In this document: piece after piece, positions 5,613 to 5,906 of the stretch | Layout: each line of letters opens with the position of its first letter | How positions within the stretch are numbered: position 1 is the first letter of the stretch | Assembly (NCBI GenBank): GCA_019415925.1 | Contig: DXYG01000107.1 | Location: 1-5,906 of the forward strand | Length of the DNA: 5,906 nucleotides | Direction of reading: 5' to 3' | From: Clostridiales bacterium | Lineage (GTDB): Bacteria; Bacillota; Clostridia; Oscillospirales; Acutalibacteraceae | Notes under the pieces: model-generated | Databases searched by the model: none | What the model was told of the DNA's origin: nothing | What the model saw: the letters and a program-made list of their open reading frames with translations, nothing else | Translations under genes and position numbers: made by a program

Positions 5613-5645
5613 CAAGCGGCGGCATTAAGTCACCGCTTGTTTTTT
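5613..5645 (+). terminator. Intrinsic terminator of the CotH-dockerin gene
   Basis: CAAGCGG (5613-5619) pairs with CCGCTTG (5633-5639). After one mismatch, GGC (5621-5623) can pair with GTC (5629-5631) including one G-U, leaving a 5-base loop. Six T residues (5640-5645) follow. It begins 23 bases after the stop codon. Confidence 0.85.
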
Positions 5646-5660
5646 ACATTATAGGAAATT

Positions 5661-5743
5661 GCTCGGTTGCGCTCGGGCACAAAAGGCTTAAAATCAGCAG
5701 AAGCTGTCTTCACGAATTACGTGCCGAGGTACTCGGCTTTTTT
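5661..5743 (+). terminator. Second terminator with a possible competing antiterminator
   Basis: GCCGAG (5723-5728) and CTCGGC (5732-5737) form a perfect 6-bp stem with a GTA loop, followed by six T residues (5738-5743). Upstream, CTCGGGCAC (5672-5680) can pair with GTGCCGAG (5721-5728) as 8 bp with one bulged G, which would consume the left arm of the terminator. Between them CAGC-AGAA-GCTG (5695-5706) forms a small hairpin. This is either a backup terminator or an attenuator. I recognise no known riboswitch or T-box signature. Confidence 0.55.
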
Positions 5744-5781
5744 ATACAAATAAAAATGCAGCAAAATACAAAATATTTTAG

Positions 5782-5806
5782 GTTATTGTGTAAATAACTT
5801 TGTTAT
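5782..5806. promoter_or_regulatory. AT-rich dyad GTTATT-N5-AATAAC
   Basis: A perfect 6-bp inverted repeat (5782-5787 and 5793-5798) is followed by another GTTAT at 5802-5806 that also mirrors the second arm. It lies about 70-90 bases upstream of the edge promoter, so it could be an operator. Short AT-rich dyads arise easily by chance. Otherwise 5744-5873 shows nothing recognisable. Confidence 0.25.
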
Positions 5807-5873
5807 ATTGTAAGATTTAGTAACTGTTTATAAAAAATACACGAAAAATTAGTTTAAAAATTTTTGAATTTGC

Positions 5874-5902
5874 TTGAAATTAACATATTATTTTGGTATT
5901 AT
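5874..5902 (+). promoter_or_regulatory. Promoter for a gene beyond the right edge
   Basis: TTGAAA (5874-5879) and TATTAT (5897-5902) are separated by exactly 17 bp, with TGG just before the -10 forming a TGn extension. Initiation would fall just outside the window, so a plus-strand gene is expected to begin soon after the edge. Confidence 0.65.
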
Positions 5903-5906
5903 ATAA

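Noticed and set aside
5641..5676. Minus-strand TATAAT (complement of 5648-5653) as a promoter
   Set aside because: The position 17 bp upstream reads CCGAGC, no -35 match, and it would point straight into the terminator and the 3' end of the CotH gene.
5591..5906. Hidden tRNA, T-box or known riboswitch in the right intergenic region
   Set aside because: There is no cloverleaf, no T-box core sequence and no aptamer signature I recognise; only terminators, a weak dyad and an edge promoter are visible.

Overview
The window looks like a chromosomal segment from a gut or rumen Ruminococcaceae-type Firmicute (Ruminococcus or a close relative). The signs are a moderately AT-rich composition, strong AGGAGG-type ribosome binding sites, a Ruminococcus-style dockerin (DVNxDG...DATEIQK repeats) on a CotH-kinase protein, and a secreted cohesin-like lipoprotein with a long Ser/Asn linker. 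The genus is inferred from protein style, not proven.

Layout. Positions 1-257 carry no gene. They hold nested inverted repeats at the far left and an intrinsic terminator (198-226) that closes a minus-strand operon. That operon runs leftwards from about 2312 to 258 as three tightly packed genes: a PfkB-superfamily pyridoxal/pyridoxamine kinase, a six-helix ECF-transporter substrate-binding (S) subunit, and a small radical SAM protein of the TatD-associated type. The kinase and S subunit fit together as vitamin B6 uptake and trapping by phosphorylation. The radical SAM protein is translationally coupled to the S subunit but has no known role there. The operon promoter lies in an array of ACAGTT/AACTGT half-sites, including a perfect inverted repeat that brackets the -10 box, so a dedicated repressor or activator encoded elsewhere is likely.

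Positions 2437-2474 hold a terminator that ends the next minus-strand gene. That gene (2505-3389) encodes a predicted lipoprotein: signal peptide with lipobox Cys, Ser/Asn/Gly-rich spacer, and one C-terminal cohesin-like domain. Divergent from it, on the plus strand (about 3608/3617-5590), is a secreted CotH-kinase protein ending in a complete two-loop dockerin. The pair suggests a membrane-tethered cohesin facing a dockerin-bearing partner. The 218-base divergent region holds an extended -10 promoter for each gene. Between the two promoters are four TTCACA-like hexamers spaced exactly 11 bp apart, the layout expected for an OmpR/PhoB-family response regulator.

Positions 5591-5906 carry no gene. 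They contain two rho-independent terminators (the second with a possible competing antiterminator pairing), a short dyad, and at the very edge a convincing promoter pointing to a gene outside the window.
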